Assembly (NCBI GenBank): GCA_036725345.1
Contig: DAIMEJ010000001.1
Location: forward strand, 248,001 to 312,000
Direction: 5' to 3'
DNA length: 64,000 nt
Source: JAPLJU01 sp036725345
GTDB lineage: Bacteria > Desulfobacterota > Syntrophia > Syntrophales > UBA2192
Shown here: piece by piece, positions 50,643 to 58,441 of the stretch
Position numbering within the stretch: position 1 is the first letter of the stretch
Layout: every line of letters begins with the position of its first letter
The notes under the pieces: generated by a model
What the model was told of the DNA's origin: nothing
The model's input: the letters and a program-made list of their open reading frames with translations, nothing else
The model's database searches: none
Position numbers and translations under genes: made by a program

Positions 50643-51536
50643 ATGATTCTCGAAACAAAGGGGCGAATCGCGGAGGGTCTCTTCTCGATCGGGGACAAGG
50701 ACATACCCACCTGGCTTTTGATGAGCGGAACCCCGGCTCTTTTCGACGCGGGGATCACCTTCATGGGTCCCCGGTACCTGGCGGATCTCCGGGAACACCT
50801 GGGGGATGTCCAGCGCCTGGGTTGGCTCTTCCTCACCCACTCGCACTTCGATCACGCCGGGTCGGCCCCCTACCTGAAGCGGCACATCCCGAACCTGAAA
50901 GTCGCCGCGGGCGCATCTGCGGCTGAAACCTTCAAGAAGGAAAACGCCGTGCGCCTCATCCGGAGCCTGAGCCGTGACTACGAGGATAAATTCAGGGAGA
51001 TCATCGGTTCGGAAAACGTCTTCTTCGATACCCTCACCGTTGACCGGATCCTTCAGGATGGAGAGGAAGTGGATCTCGGCGGCGGCTGGATCGCCCGGGT
51101 GATCGCGACCCCGGGACACACCCGGGACGGTCTTTCCTATTACATCCCGCGGATCAAGGGGCTGATCATCGGGGAAGCGGCCGGTGTGCCGGACCGAAAC
51201 GGGGTCATACACCCCGAGTTTCTGGCAAGCTACCGGGACTACGCAACCTCTCTCAAGAAGCTGACGCAACTCGATGTCGACATTGTGATGATCGGTCACC
51301 ACTTCGTCTTCACCGGTGAGGACGCCCGCGACTATCTCCGAATATCCCTGGACCGGACGGGTGTCTTCAGGCGACGCATCGAGGCGTACCTGAATGAGGC
51401 CGGCGGCGACCGGGAAGCCGTCGTCCGGCGGGTCTACCAGGAGGACTACGAGGGCACGGGCGCGATTCAGCAGGATGCCAGGGCCTTCCTCCTCAACCTG
51501 GCGGCCAAGGTCAAGGCCGTCGCGGAAAACCGGTAA
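50643..51536 (+). CDS. MBL-fold metallo-hydrolase
   Basis: A 297-residue metallo-beta-lactamase fold protein. The metal motif is THSHFDHAG near residues 62-70, the second histidine region is ATPGHTRDGLSYY near 155-167, and IGHHFVFTGEDA near residues 218-229 provides the last ligand. A glyoxalase II-like or thioesterase-like activity is typical of such proteins but the substrate is unknown. It precedes adk by 60 bases on the same strand. Confidence 0.9.
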   Translation: MILETKGRIAEGLFSIGDKDIPTWLLMSGTPALFDAGITFMGPRYLADLREHLGDVQRLGWLFLTHSHFDHAGSAPYLKRHIPNLKVAAGASAAETFKKENAVRLIRSLSRDYEDKFREIIGSENVFFDTLTVDRILQDGEEVDLGGGWIARVIATPGHTRDGLSYYIPRIKGLIIGEAAGVPDRNGVIHPEFLASYRDYATSLKKLTQLDVDIVMIGHHFVFTGEDARDYLRISLDRTGVFRRRIEAYLNEAGGDREAVVRRVYQEDYEGTGAIQQDARAFLLNLAAKVKAVAENR

Positions 51537-51596
51537 CCCACTGCGCGTTGACGGCGCGACGATGTAATAAGATACGATGAAAGGAGCTTGAACGTT

Positions 51597-52271
51597 ATGA
51601 ATATTCTTATTTTCGGACCCAACGGAAGTGGAAAGGGAACGCAGGGGGCTATCGTACAGAAGAAATACGGTGTCCCCCACATCGAGACGGGGGTGATTTT
51701 CAGGGACAACATCAAAAAGGGTACGGAGCTCGGGAAAAAGGCAAAGGCCTTCATCGACCGCGGCGATCTCGTTCCCGACGACATCACCATTCCCATGATC
51801 CTCAATCGTCTGAAGGAACCCGACTGCAAGTCCGGCTGGCTCCTCGACGGTTTTCCGCGTAACCTGGCCCAGGCGGAGGCCCTGTGGAAGGCGCTTCAGA
51901 ACGAAAAGATGAAGCTCGATTACGTCATCGAGATCGTGCTCTCCCGCGACATTGCCAAGAAACGCATCATGGGCCGGAGGCTCTGCCCCGTGGACAACAA
52001 TCACCCGAACAACATCTTCATCGATGCCATCAAGCCGGCGACAAAGGACGGCAAAATGGTCTGCCGGATCTGCGGCGCCGGCAACCTGGCCGCCCGTGCC
52101 GACGACCAGGACGAGGTGGCCATCGACAAGCGCCACGGCATCTATTACGACACCCAAACGGGCACCCTTGCCGCCGTCAACTATTACAGGGACCGCGTGA
52201 AAGTTCTGCGCGTCGACGGAACACCGGGCGTCAAGGAGGTTTCCGAAGATCTGCTCCGCAAGCTGGGCTGA
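51597..52271 (+). CDS. adk: Adenylate kinase with cysteine-containing LID
   Basis: A 224-residue nucleoside monophosphate kinase. AAGGAG precedes the ATG at 51597. The P-loop GPNGSGKGTQG is at residues 7-17 and the AMP-binding DGFPRN lies near 85-90. The LID is unusual: LCPVDNNHPNNIFIDAIKP followed by VCRICGAG, with three cysteines and a histidine that could bind zinc. I know this form of Adk from Desulfovibrio and related sulfate reducers, which supports a Desulfobacterota origin. A strong terminator follows. Confidence 0.94.
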   Translation: MNILIFGPNGSGKGTQGAIVQKKYGVPHIETGVIFRDNIKKGTELGKKAKAFIDRGDLVPDDITIPMILNRLKEPDCKSGWLLDGFPRNLAQAEALWKALQNEKMKLDYVIEIVLSRDIAKKRIMGRRLCPVDNNHPNNIFIDAIKPATKDGKMVCRICGAGNLAARADDQDEVAIDKRHGIYYDTQTGTLAAVNYYRDRVKVLRVDGTPGVKEVSEDLLRKLG

Positions 52272-52300
52272 GAGATTCTCTTGAAAGGGATGATGCCGAA

Positions 52301-52330
52301 AGCCCTCCTCTTTGAGAGGAGGGCTTTTTT
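52301..52330 (+). terminator. Intrinsic terminator after adk
   Basis: AGCCCTCCTCT (52301-52311) and AGAGGAGGGCT (52315-52325) form an 11-base-pair stem with a three-base loop, followed by a T-run to 52330. It lies 29 bases after the adk stop. Confidence 0.92.
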
Positions 52331-52426
52331 CATGCGGTGTAAGACCGGATAGCCCGGCACCTCTGAGCGGGCTCAAAGGCCGGCCGGACGGAATATCCTT
52401 TTTAAAACGTCAGCTTTCCTCCAACG

Positions 52427-52466
52427 AAAAAAAGAAACCCCGCCCATGCCGGGCTCCCCGGGTTTC
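52427..52466 (-). terminator. Intrinsic terminator after the HAD phosphatase gene
   Basis: On the minus strand GAAACCC pairs with GGGUUUC, with an inner GCCC/GGGC stem, followed by a run of seven U. It ends the minus-strand unit 21 bases after the phosphatase stop codon. Confidence 0.8.
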
Positions 52467-52487
52467 AGGCCGCGGGGGCTCGTTTTT

Positions 52488-53159
52488 TCAGAGCGAGGCC
52501 AGAAACCCATCGTGCTGGAAATGCCGCTGGATGTCTTCGAAATCTCTGTACCGAATGCAGGGAAGCCTCTTCTTCGAAAAGGCCTCGTAGAGGATTCCTT
52601 TGGCGAAGACGACGTCCGCCTTCTCGGCCGGGCAGACGTCGGAATAACCGTCTCCGATGTAAATGACGCGGTCGTAGGCGGGTTGAAGCCTTTGCAGGAT
52701 CAGACTCTTGCAGGTCCCGCACCTGTCGCACTCCGGGTTCCACTCGGGGAACTCGATGGCAAATCCCCGCCCGTCGCGAAAACGGGCCACGTTTGAAAAG
52801 AACGGGATGTCTCCGAGCCCATCCTTTTGGAGCACGAGGTCGATGTAGAAGTCCAGCCCGTCCGAGAGGATCCGCAGGTCCATCCCCGTCTTCCGGCAGA
52901 AGGCGTAAAAGGAGACAAAATGAGGATCCACCCTCGCGTGGGCCCGGACGTGATCGCTCATCTCCTCGCGCGTCCCGCGGATGAGTGCCGCAATCCTCGA
53001 ATAGGCCTCTTTCGAACCGATCTCGCCCGAACAGTAGGCCCGATCGATCTCCTCCCAGCCCCGGCCCGTGAAATTCTGAAGGACCTCGTAGCCGACATCC
53101 ATGGGGCTTACCGTGCCGTCAAAGTCGGCGATGATCAGTATTTTCCTGTTCACGTGCAC
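52488..53159 (-). CDS. MtnX-like HAD-IB family phosphatase
   Basis: A 223-residue haloacid dehalogenase-fold phosphatase. Motif I is IADFDGTVSPMD near residues 10-21, motif II is RILSDGLDFYID, and motif III is YIGDGYSDVCPAEKADVVFAK near 167-187. It resembles MtnX, the hydroxy-ketomethylthiopentenyl phosphate phosphatase of methionine salvage, and related proteins with the CDRCGTCK cysteine cluster, also seen here near residue 143-150. Neighbouring methionine-salvage genes are absent, so the substrate is open. It uses a GTG start; a second GTG two codons later is possible. Confidence 0.88.
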   Translation of the reverse strand: MHVNRKILIIADFDGTVSPMDVGYEVLQNFTGRGWEEIDRAYCSGEIGSKEAYSRIAALIRGTREEMSDHVRAHARVDPHFVSFYAFCRKTGMDLRILSDGLDFYIDLVLQKDGLGDIPFFSNVARFRDGRGFAIEFPEWNPECDRCGTCKSLILQRLQPAYDRVIYIGDGYSDVCPAEKADVVFAKGILYEAFSKKRLPCIRYRDFEDIQRHFQHDGFLASL

Positions 53160-53168
53160 CGGCGATTC

Positions 53169-53498
53169 TCAGGACCCTTTCTTTTTTTTGAAATCCCTGT
53201 AAAGGAGATAACCCCCGAGGGCGATCAACGCCAGGGACGTCACAACATTCATGACAAGCTGGCTCATCTCCGTGTACCAGTTTCTCATGAAGAGAATAAC
53301 GAGACCCGCTGCGCCGATGACCCAGCCGATGATGTCTTTCGGCTGCTGAATGAGAATCCCGACGGCCACGACGATCAGGAGAATGGGCCAGCTCTTGTCG
53401 AACTTGTACAGGCCGATCACATCGAGCAGAAAAAGCCCACCCAAGGCTACGAGAATCATCGCGCCGATGACGATACGAATCTTCTTGCTCTCTTCCAC
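53169..53498 (-). CDS. LiaF/DUF5668-type small membrane protein
   Basis: A 109-residue protein with four hydrophobic segments (about residues 9-27, 38-51, 57-71 and 80-98) and a lysine-rich C-terminus. The segment FDKSWPILLIVVAVGILI is typical of the LiaI/LiaF-like transmembrane domain family (DUF5668). Function is unknown, with some homologues linked to envelope stress. It lies between the slipin and HAD phosphatase genes. Confidence 0.8.
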   Translation of the reverse strand: MEESKKIRIVIGAMILVALGGLFLLDVIGLYKFDKSWPILLIVVAVGILIQQPKDIIGWVIGAAGLVILFMRNWYTEMSQLVMNVVTSLALIALGGYLLYRDFKKKKGS

Positions 53499-53544
53499 TT
53501 TTTGCCCTCCTTGTCCCGGACGGTCTGCAATCGAGATGGCCGCC

Positions 53545-54288
53545 TCACTCCTTCAGTTTCAGAAAAGGTTTGAAAAGGTCGATGGGTATCGGGAAAACCG
53601 TCGTGGTGTTGTTCTCGGTGCCGATCTGGACCAGCGTCTGCAGGAACCGGAGCTGCAGTGCGATGGGCTGAGTAGAGATCACGTGCGCGGCATCGGCCAG
53701 CCGCTGCGCCGCCTGGAACTCGCCCTCGGCGCTGATCACCTTTGCCCGTCGCTCTCGTTCCGCCTCGGCCTGTTTCGCCATGGCGCGCTTCATTTCCTCT
53801 GGCAGATCGATGTGCTTGACCTCCACGAGGGCGACCTTGATCCCCCAGGGGTCCGTACTCCGGTCCAGAATTTCCTGGATATGTTGATTCAATTTTTCCC
53901 GCGAGGCCAGGATCTCGTCGAGTTCCACCTGGCCGCAAACGCTCCTCAGCGTGGTCTGGGCGAGCTGGGACGTGGCGTAGAGATAATTTTCGACCTCGAT
54001 GATCGCTCGGTTGGCGTCCATGACGCGGAAATAGACAACGGCGTTGACCTTGATGGAGATGTTGTCCCGCGTGATCACGTCCTGGGGCGGCACGTCCATG
54101 GCGATCACCCTCGTATCGACACGGACCATGCGATCAATGACGGGGATGAGAATGATCAGTCCGGGACCCTTCGTTGCCAGGACCCTCCCCAGACGGAAGA
54201 TGACCGCTCTTTCATACTCATTGAGTATTCGAATGGCGGCCGCCAGAAACATGACGACAAGAACGATCAGCACAAGAATGGCATACAT
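53545..54288 (-). CDS. Slipin (SPFH/band 7, stomatin-like protein)
   Basis: A 247-residue membrane-anchored protein. An N-terminal hydrophobic segment (ILVLIVLVVMFLAAAI) is followed by the SPFH domain with the hallmark EYERAVIFRLGRV and PGLIILIPVIDRMVRVDTR. The helical region ends with EMKRAMAKQAEAERERRAKVI, as in slipins. Such proteins form oligomeric membrane scaffolds and are cleaved by the neighbouring NfeD-type protease; the pair is a conserved operon, here with three bases between the genes. Confidence 0.93.
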   Translation of the reverse strand: MYAILVLIVLVVMFLAAAIRILNEYERAVIFRLGRVLATKGPGLIILIPVIDRMVRVDTRVIAMDVPPQDVITRDNISIKVNAVVYFRVMDANRAIIEVENYLYATSQLAQTTLRSVCGQVELDEILASREKLNQHIQEILDRSTDPWGIKVALVEVKHIDLPEEMKRAMAKQAEAERERRAKVISAEGEFQAAQRLADAAHVISTQPIALQLRFLQTLVQIGTENNTTTVFPIPIDLFKPFLKLKE

Positions 54289-54291
54289 GAC

Positions 54292-55626
54292 TTATCCTCC
54301 CTTCTTTTCTTCACCGGATGGTTCGACTTCCAGAACAAGCCCCCGGATAGCGACGACCCTCACCCGGCTGTCTTTCTTGATCGGCGATGAACTAAAGGCA
54401 TTCCAATACTCCCCCTTGAGAAAGACCTTGCCCTCTTCCCCGACATCCGTCACGGCCTGAGCGTACTCGCCGATCATGCCCTGCTGACCCGTCAAGGGCT
54501 TCCGTAACTGTGCCTTGACAGCCAAGGCAATAACCCCCGCAAAGAACAGCGACGTCACCAGGACAGCCGGGATCAGAACACTCCACGAAACCCTGATGGC
54601 CGGGTCGGGTGACTCGAACAGCATGATCGATCCCAGGGCGAAAGAAACGACCCCCCCGATGGTCAGAACGCCGTGACTCATGACTTTGATCTCCGCAATA
54701 AAAAGGATGACGGCAAAAAGGATCAAGAGGATCCCTGCATAGTTGATCGGCAGCGTCTGGAAGGCAAAAAAGGCCAGGATGAGGGATATGCCGCCGACGA
54801 TACCCGGCAGTACCACGCCCGGGTGGGCGAACTCGAAGTAAAGACCGGCAAGCCCGATGATGAAAAGGAGGTAGGCGATGTTGGGGTTGCTGATCGTGAT
54901 CAGGATTCGCTCCCGGATACCCATGGATTGCATCTGGATTTCGGCGCCTCGGGCCCGCAGCTTCCTTTTGCCGGACGGGAGGTGGACCTCTCTTCCGTCG
55001 ATTTTTTCGAGGAGTTCGTTCAGATCGCCGGCGACCGCGTCGATGACGCGGAGGCTCAGGGCCTCTTCGGCGGGGATGGAGGCGCTCTTCCGGACCGCCT
55101 TCTCCATCCAGTCGGCGTTGCGCCCCCGTTCCTTCGCGATGCTCCTGGCATAGGCAACGGCGTCGCTCTCCACTTTCTCCAGCATGGTTTCGTCCATCTT
55201 GCCCGCGCCTATCGCGACGGGATGTGCGGCGCCGATGTTGGTCCCGGGCGCCATGGCCGCAATGTGAGCCGCGACGGTGATGAAGGCGCCGGCCGACGCG
55301 GCCCGCGCACCTTTCGGCGCCACATAGACGATGACCGGGAGGGGCGCATTGAGCAGGGATTTGATGATATCCCGCATGGCCAGGTCCAGCCCGCCCGGCG
55401 TGTCCATCTGGATGATCAGCCCCTCCGAACCCGCTTTGGACGAAGCCGCAACGCTTGCAATGATGTACTCCGCCACGGGCGGGGTGATGGCCGAGTCGAT
55501 GACGACGACGTCAAAACGGGGCCTTGCTTCCTCCGCGGCTGCGTGAACGTTCACTGCTGCGGCCAGAAGCAGGAGGGTCATGCCGAGCGACCGAACCCAC
55601 TTTATTGCTCTCGCTCTATTCATCAT
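54292..55626 (-). CDS. NfeD family membrane serine protease (stomatin operon partner)
   Basis: A 444-residue protein with a signal peptide (LGMTLLLLAAAVNVHAAAE), an N-terminal ClpP-class protease domain, several transmembrane helices and a C-terminal OB-fold NfeD domain. The catalytic serine is in KGARAASAGAFITVAAHIAAM near residues 105-125, with lysine later, and GLIIQMDTPGGLDLAM forms the oxyanion region. This is the long NfeD type that degrades the stomatin partner in archaeal and bacterial systems studied. It precedes the slipin gene directly. Confidence 0.92.
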   Translation of the reverse strand: MMNRARAIKWVRSLGMTLLLLAAAVNVHAAAEEARPRFDVVVIDSAITPPVAEYIIASVAASSKAGSEGLIIQMDTPGGLDLAMRDIIKSLLNAPLPVIVYVAPKGARAASAGAFITVAAHIAAMAPGTNIGAAHPVAIGAGKMDETMLEKVESDAVAYARSIAKERGRNADWMEKAVRKSASIPAEEALSLRVIDAVAGDLNELLEKIDGREVHLPSGKRKLRARGAEIQMQSMGIRERILITISNPNIAYLLFIIGLAGLYFEFAHPGVVLPGIVGGISLILAFFAFQTLPINYAGILLILFAVILFIAEIKVMSHGVLTIGGVVSFALGSIMLFESPDPAIRVSWSVLIPAVLVTSLFFAGVIALAVKAQLRKPLTGQQGMIGEYAQAVTDVGEEGKVFLKGEYWNAFSSSPIKKDSRVRVVAIRGLVLEVEPSGEEKKGG

Positions 55627-55650
55627 CTTTTTCCCGCAGGGAACCTCCTC

Positions 55651-56412
55651 TTATTGAAGCGCCTTCATGATGAGCTGGACGTCTTCCCAGACCTGTTTTT
55701 TGGCTTCGGGATTCCGAAGGAGATAGGCCGGGTGGTAGGTGGGCATGACCCGCACCCCTCTGAATTCATGAAATTTCCCCCGCAGCGCGGTGATGGGGGC
55801 TTCGGTCTGAAGGATTCTCCGCGCCGCGAAGCTCCCCAGGGCACAGATGACCTTCGGCCCTATGGCGTCGATCTGTCCAATCAAAAAAGGTTCGCAGGTC
55901 TCCATCTCATCCTGTTTCGGATTGCGATTCCCGGGCGGACGACATTTCAAAATATTGCAGATGTAGACGTCACGCCGCTGAAACCCCATGGCCTCGATGA
56001 TCCGTGTCAGAAGCTGGCCGGCCCGTCCGACGAAGGGTCTGCCCTGAAGGTCCTCTTCCTCGCCCGGCGCCTCGCCGATAAAAACCAGGCCGGCGGAGGG
56101 ATTCCCTTCGCCGAAAACCAGGTTCCTGCGCGTAAGGTGGAGGGGGCATCTCTTGCAGTCTCCGAGCTCCCGGCGGACATCATCGAGGGTCCGGACGGAA
56201 GAAGGAGGCCTCGCACCCGCGCTTTCAAAATCCAGCCGTTCCTGAGGGGCTGCCCTTCCACCGGCTGCTTTTACCCCCTTCAGAACAAGATGGTCGTCCC
56301 GACCGCCGCCCCCCCCCTGGCCGATATGACCTTTGAGAGCGCGGACCAGGTCAAGCATTTCTTCTCTCAAATCATCTTCCCGTTCCGGCAAAAAGAACCT
56401 CCCGCCTTTCAC
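55651..56412 (-). CDS. Type-4 uracil-DNA glycosylase (UdgA family)
   Basis: A 253-residue base-excision repair enzyme. Catalytic motif A is GEAPGEEEDLQGRPFVGRAGQ, and four cysteines for a 4Fe-4S cluster are visible: CKRCPL near residues 93-98, then CNILKCRPPGNRNP and METCEPFL. The second motif, TYHPAYLLRNP, carries the catalytic histidine region. The first 90 residues are an extra, poorly conserved region. It lies three bases downstream of coaBC, a pairing I have no functional explanation for. Confidence 0.92.
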   Translation of the reverse strand: MKGGRFFLPEREDDLREEMLDLVRALKGHIGQGGGGGRDDHLVLKGVKAAGGRAAPQERLDFESAGARPPSSVRTLDDVRRELGDCKRCPLHLTRRNLVFGEGNPSAGLVFIGEAPGEEEDLQGRPFVGRAGQLLTRIIEAMGFQRRDVYICNILKCRPPGNRNPKQDEMETCEPFLIGQIDAIGPKVICALGSFAARRILQTEAPITALRGKFHEFRGVRVMPTYHPAYLLRNPEAKKQVWEDVQLIMKALQ

Positions 56413-56415
56413 TTT

Positions 56416-57615
56416 TCAGCCCCTTTTTTCCCTGAGGGCCTTTACGCGATCCAGGATCCGGTCGGCGACCTTTTTTTTGTCCATCATCGGGAGATCCTCC
56501 GTCCCGCCCTGCCGGTCGAGGATCTTGACGATATTGGTTTCCGTCTGAAAACCCGCCCCGGTCTGCGTGATGTCGTTGGCCACGATGAGGTCCATGTTTT
56601 TCTGCGTCATTTTCTGTCTGGCGTATTCCACGAGATGGTCCGTCTCCACGGCAAAACCGACGAGGATCCTTTTTCCTTTCTTCCTGCCGACCTCGGCGAT
56701 GATATCGGGATTCCTGGACAGATTCAGAACGAGGGGGCCGGTTTTTTTCTTGATCTTCGACCCGGAGAAGGACTGGGGCCTGTAATCAGCCACGGCGGCC
56801 GCCTTGATGATGACCGTCGACTTCTTTATTTCCCTCATCACGGCGTCCCTCATCTCGATGGCGGAATCCACCCCGATGTATCGGACGCCCCGGGGTGCCG
56901 GAAGGGATGTCGGTCCGCTGATGAGCGTGACCTCCGCCCCCCGCCGTCTGGCCATCATCGCGGCGGCGTACCCCATTTTCCCCGAAGAGTAATTCGTTAT
57001 GAAACGGACCGGATCGAGCGGTTCACGGGTCGGTCCCGCGGTAACGAGAATCCGCTCTCCCGCGAGATCCTTTGCCGTCAGTGCCGATTCCACCTCTTCC
57101 GCTATGTCCCCGAGCTCCGCCAGCCGTCCTACCCCTTCCGTTTTGCAGGCCAGCTCCCCGCAGCCCGGGTCGACAAAGGCATATCCCTTCGCCCTTAATT
57201 TTGCGATATTCTCCTGGACGATGGCATTGGCGTACATGTGGACGTTCATGGCGGGACAGATCAGAACGGGCGCCTGTGTGGCCATGATCATGGTCGTCAG
57301 GAGGTCGTCGGCGATCCCGGCAGCCACCTTGCCGATGAAATTTGCCGTCGCCGGAGCGACCACGACCGCATCGGCGCTGTCGGCGAGCGACACATGTCCG
57401 ATTTCCCACTCACCGGTCAGGGTGAAGGTATCCGTGTAAACGGCGTTTCCGGAGAGGGTCTGCAGGGTCAGGGGTGTCAGGAACGCCGTGGCGTTTCTCG
57501 TCATGATAACGTGGACCGATGCTCCCCTCTTGACGAATTCCCGCGTCAGCTCCGCCGCCTTGTAGGCGGCAATCCCGCCGGTAATCCCGAGGACGATTTT
57601 TTTCTTCTCCAGCAT
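56416..57615 (-). CDS. coaBC: Bifunctional phosphopantothenoylcysteine decarboxylase/phosphopantothenate-cysteine ligase
   Basis: A 399-residue CoA-pathway enzyme started at ATG 57615 (MLEKKKIVLGITGGIAAYK); the frame runs further upstream but that part is not family-like. The CoaC half is a flavin-binding decarboxylase with GGIAAYKAAELTRE and the active PAMNVHMY motif, and the CoaB half starts near residue 187 with RILVTAGPTREPLDPVRFI and continues with AAVADYRP. Both halves appear intact. CoaD of the same pathway is at 21583-22089. Confidence 0.95.
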   Translation of the reverse strand: MLEKKKIVLGITGGIAAYKAAELTREFVKRGASVHVIMTRNATAFLTPLTLQTLSGNAVYTDTFTLTGEWEIGHVSLADSADAVVVAPATANFIGKVAAGIADDLLTTMIMATQAPVLICPAMNVHMYANAIVQENIAKLRAKGYAFVDPGCGELACKTEGVGRLAELGDIAEEVESALTAKDLAGERILVTAGPTREPLDPVRFITNYSSGKMGYAAAMMARRRGAEVTLISGPTSLPAPRGVRYIGVDSAIEMRDAVMREIKKSTVIIKAAAVADYRPQSFSGSKIKKKTGPLVLNLSRNPDIIAEVGRKKGKRILVGFAVETDHLVEYARQKMTQKNMDLIVANDITQTGAGFQTETNIVKILDRQGGTEDLPMMDKKKVADRILDRVKALREKRG

Positions 57616-57632
57616 GGGCCGATGCACTCCTT

Positions 57633-58295
57633 CTACAAAAGATAGTTGATGCCTGATGCGCTGAAGTAAAGCCCGAAGATCATGAGGACGACGGCGCAGG
57701 TTCTCACCATCCCCCGGTAGATCGGCAAACGAATGTACCGCCTTCCACGGGAAACGAGGAAAGATATGACGCTGTACCACAGGAGGTCCGCCAGGATGTG
57801 TCCGGCGAAAAACACCGCGATCCCGACGACCCCCCATTTCATCGAAACAAGGACATACCCGAGCCCGATCGTCGCCCACCACAGGATCCAGTAAGGATTC
57901 GATAAGCTCGTGACCACGCCCGCCGTCACGGGTCCGCCTGAGAATCCCCGCCCTGCCGACAGATCGAGACTCAGCCCGCGGACTTCTTTCAACATGCCCA
58001 GGGCCATCCAGATCAAGACCCCGCCGCCGATTAACCCGACGGGACCGAGAAAGAGCGGCTCGTTGATGAACCGGGCGAAGCCCGCGACGAGAAGAGCCAG
58101 CAGGACCCCTTCCAGAATACCGTGTCCCAGGACCACTTTCGGTCCCGCCCAGAATCCTCTTTTTGCGCTCTCGCTGATCGTCACCGTCAGCACGGGCCCG
58201 GGCATCAACGCACCGGACATGGCGATGGCAAAAGACGACAGAAAAATGGCCGGCAACGTCTCCAAGAGGCCGATTCTAAAACCTTTCTTTTTCAA
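57633..58295 (-). CDS. LysE/RhtB family amino acid exporter
   Basis: A 220-residue integral membrane protein with about six hydrophobic helices. The family segment MSGALMPGPVLTVTISESAKRG lies near residues 25-46, and SNPYWILWWATIGLGYV near 131-147 is a typical mid-protein motif. It should export a small amino acid or related metabolite. The upstream start is a TTG with poor ribosome binding site, so the real N-terminus may be slightly downstream. It precedes coaBC by 17 bases. Confidence 0.87.
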   Translation of the reverse strand: MKKKGFRIGLLETLPAIFLSSFAIAMSGALMPGPVLTVTISESAKRGFWAGPKVVLGHGILEGVLLALLVAGFARFINEPLFLGPVGLIGGGVLIWMALGMLKEVRGLSLDLSAGRGFSGGPVTAGVVTSLSNPYWILWWATIGLGYVLVSMKWGVVGIAVFFAGHILADLLWYSVISFLVSRGRRYIRLPIYRGMVRTCAVVLMIFGLYFSASGINYLL

Positions 58296-58381
58296 TAAAT
58301 CTGCATATTTTGATATACCAAAAGGCCGGGGAGGTCAAGAGATTAAAGACCGGCCGGCCCTCGAGGCATCGACGGGAAAGC

Positions 58382-58409
58382 TTGAAATATTTTACAATCC
58401 GGGTATGAT
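58382..58409 (+). promoter_or_regulatory. Candidate sigma-70 promoter of the M23 gene
   Basis: TTGAAA (58382-58387) and TATGAT (58404-58409) are 16 bases apart, 32 bases upstream of the ATG at 58442. Confidence 0.5.
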
Positions 58410-58441
58410 GTCACCGCTTTTCTACCTCAAGGAGGCGATGT

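Noticed and set aside
50601..52376. A 591-codon open frame on the minus strand
   Set aside because: It is antisense to both the MBL-fold gene and adk, which are clearly real, and spans their intergenic gap without a credible start signal.
54673..57198. An 841-codon open frame on the plus strand
   Set aside because: It runs antisense across nfeD, the uracil-DNA glycosylase gene and coaBC, all of which carry diagnostic motifs; no family resemblance in the antisense frame.
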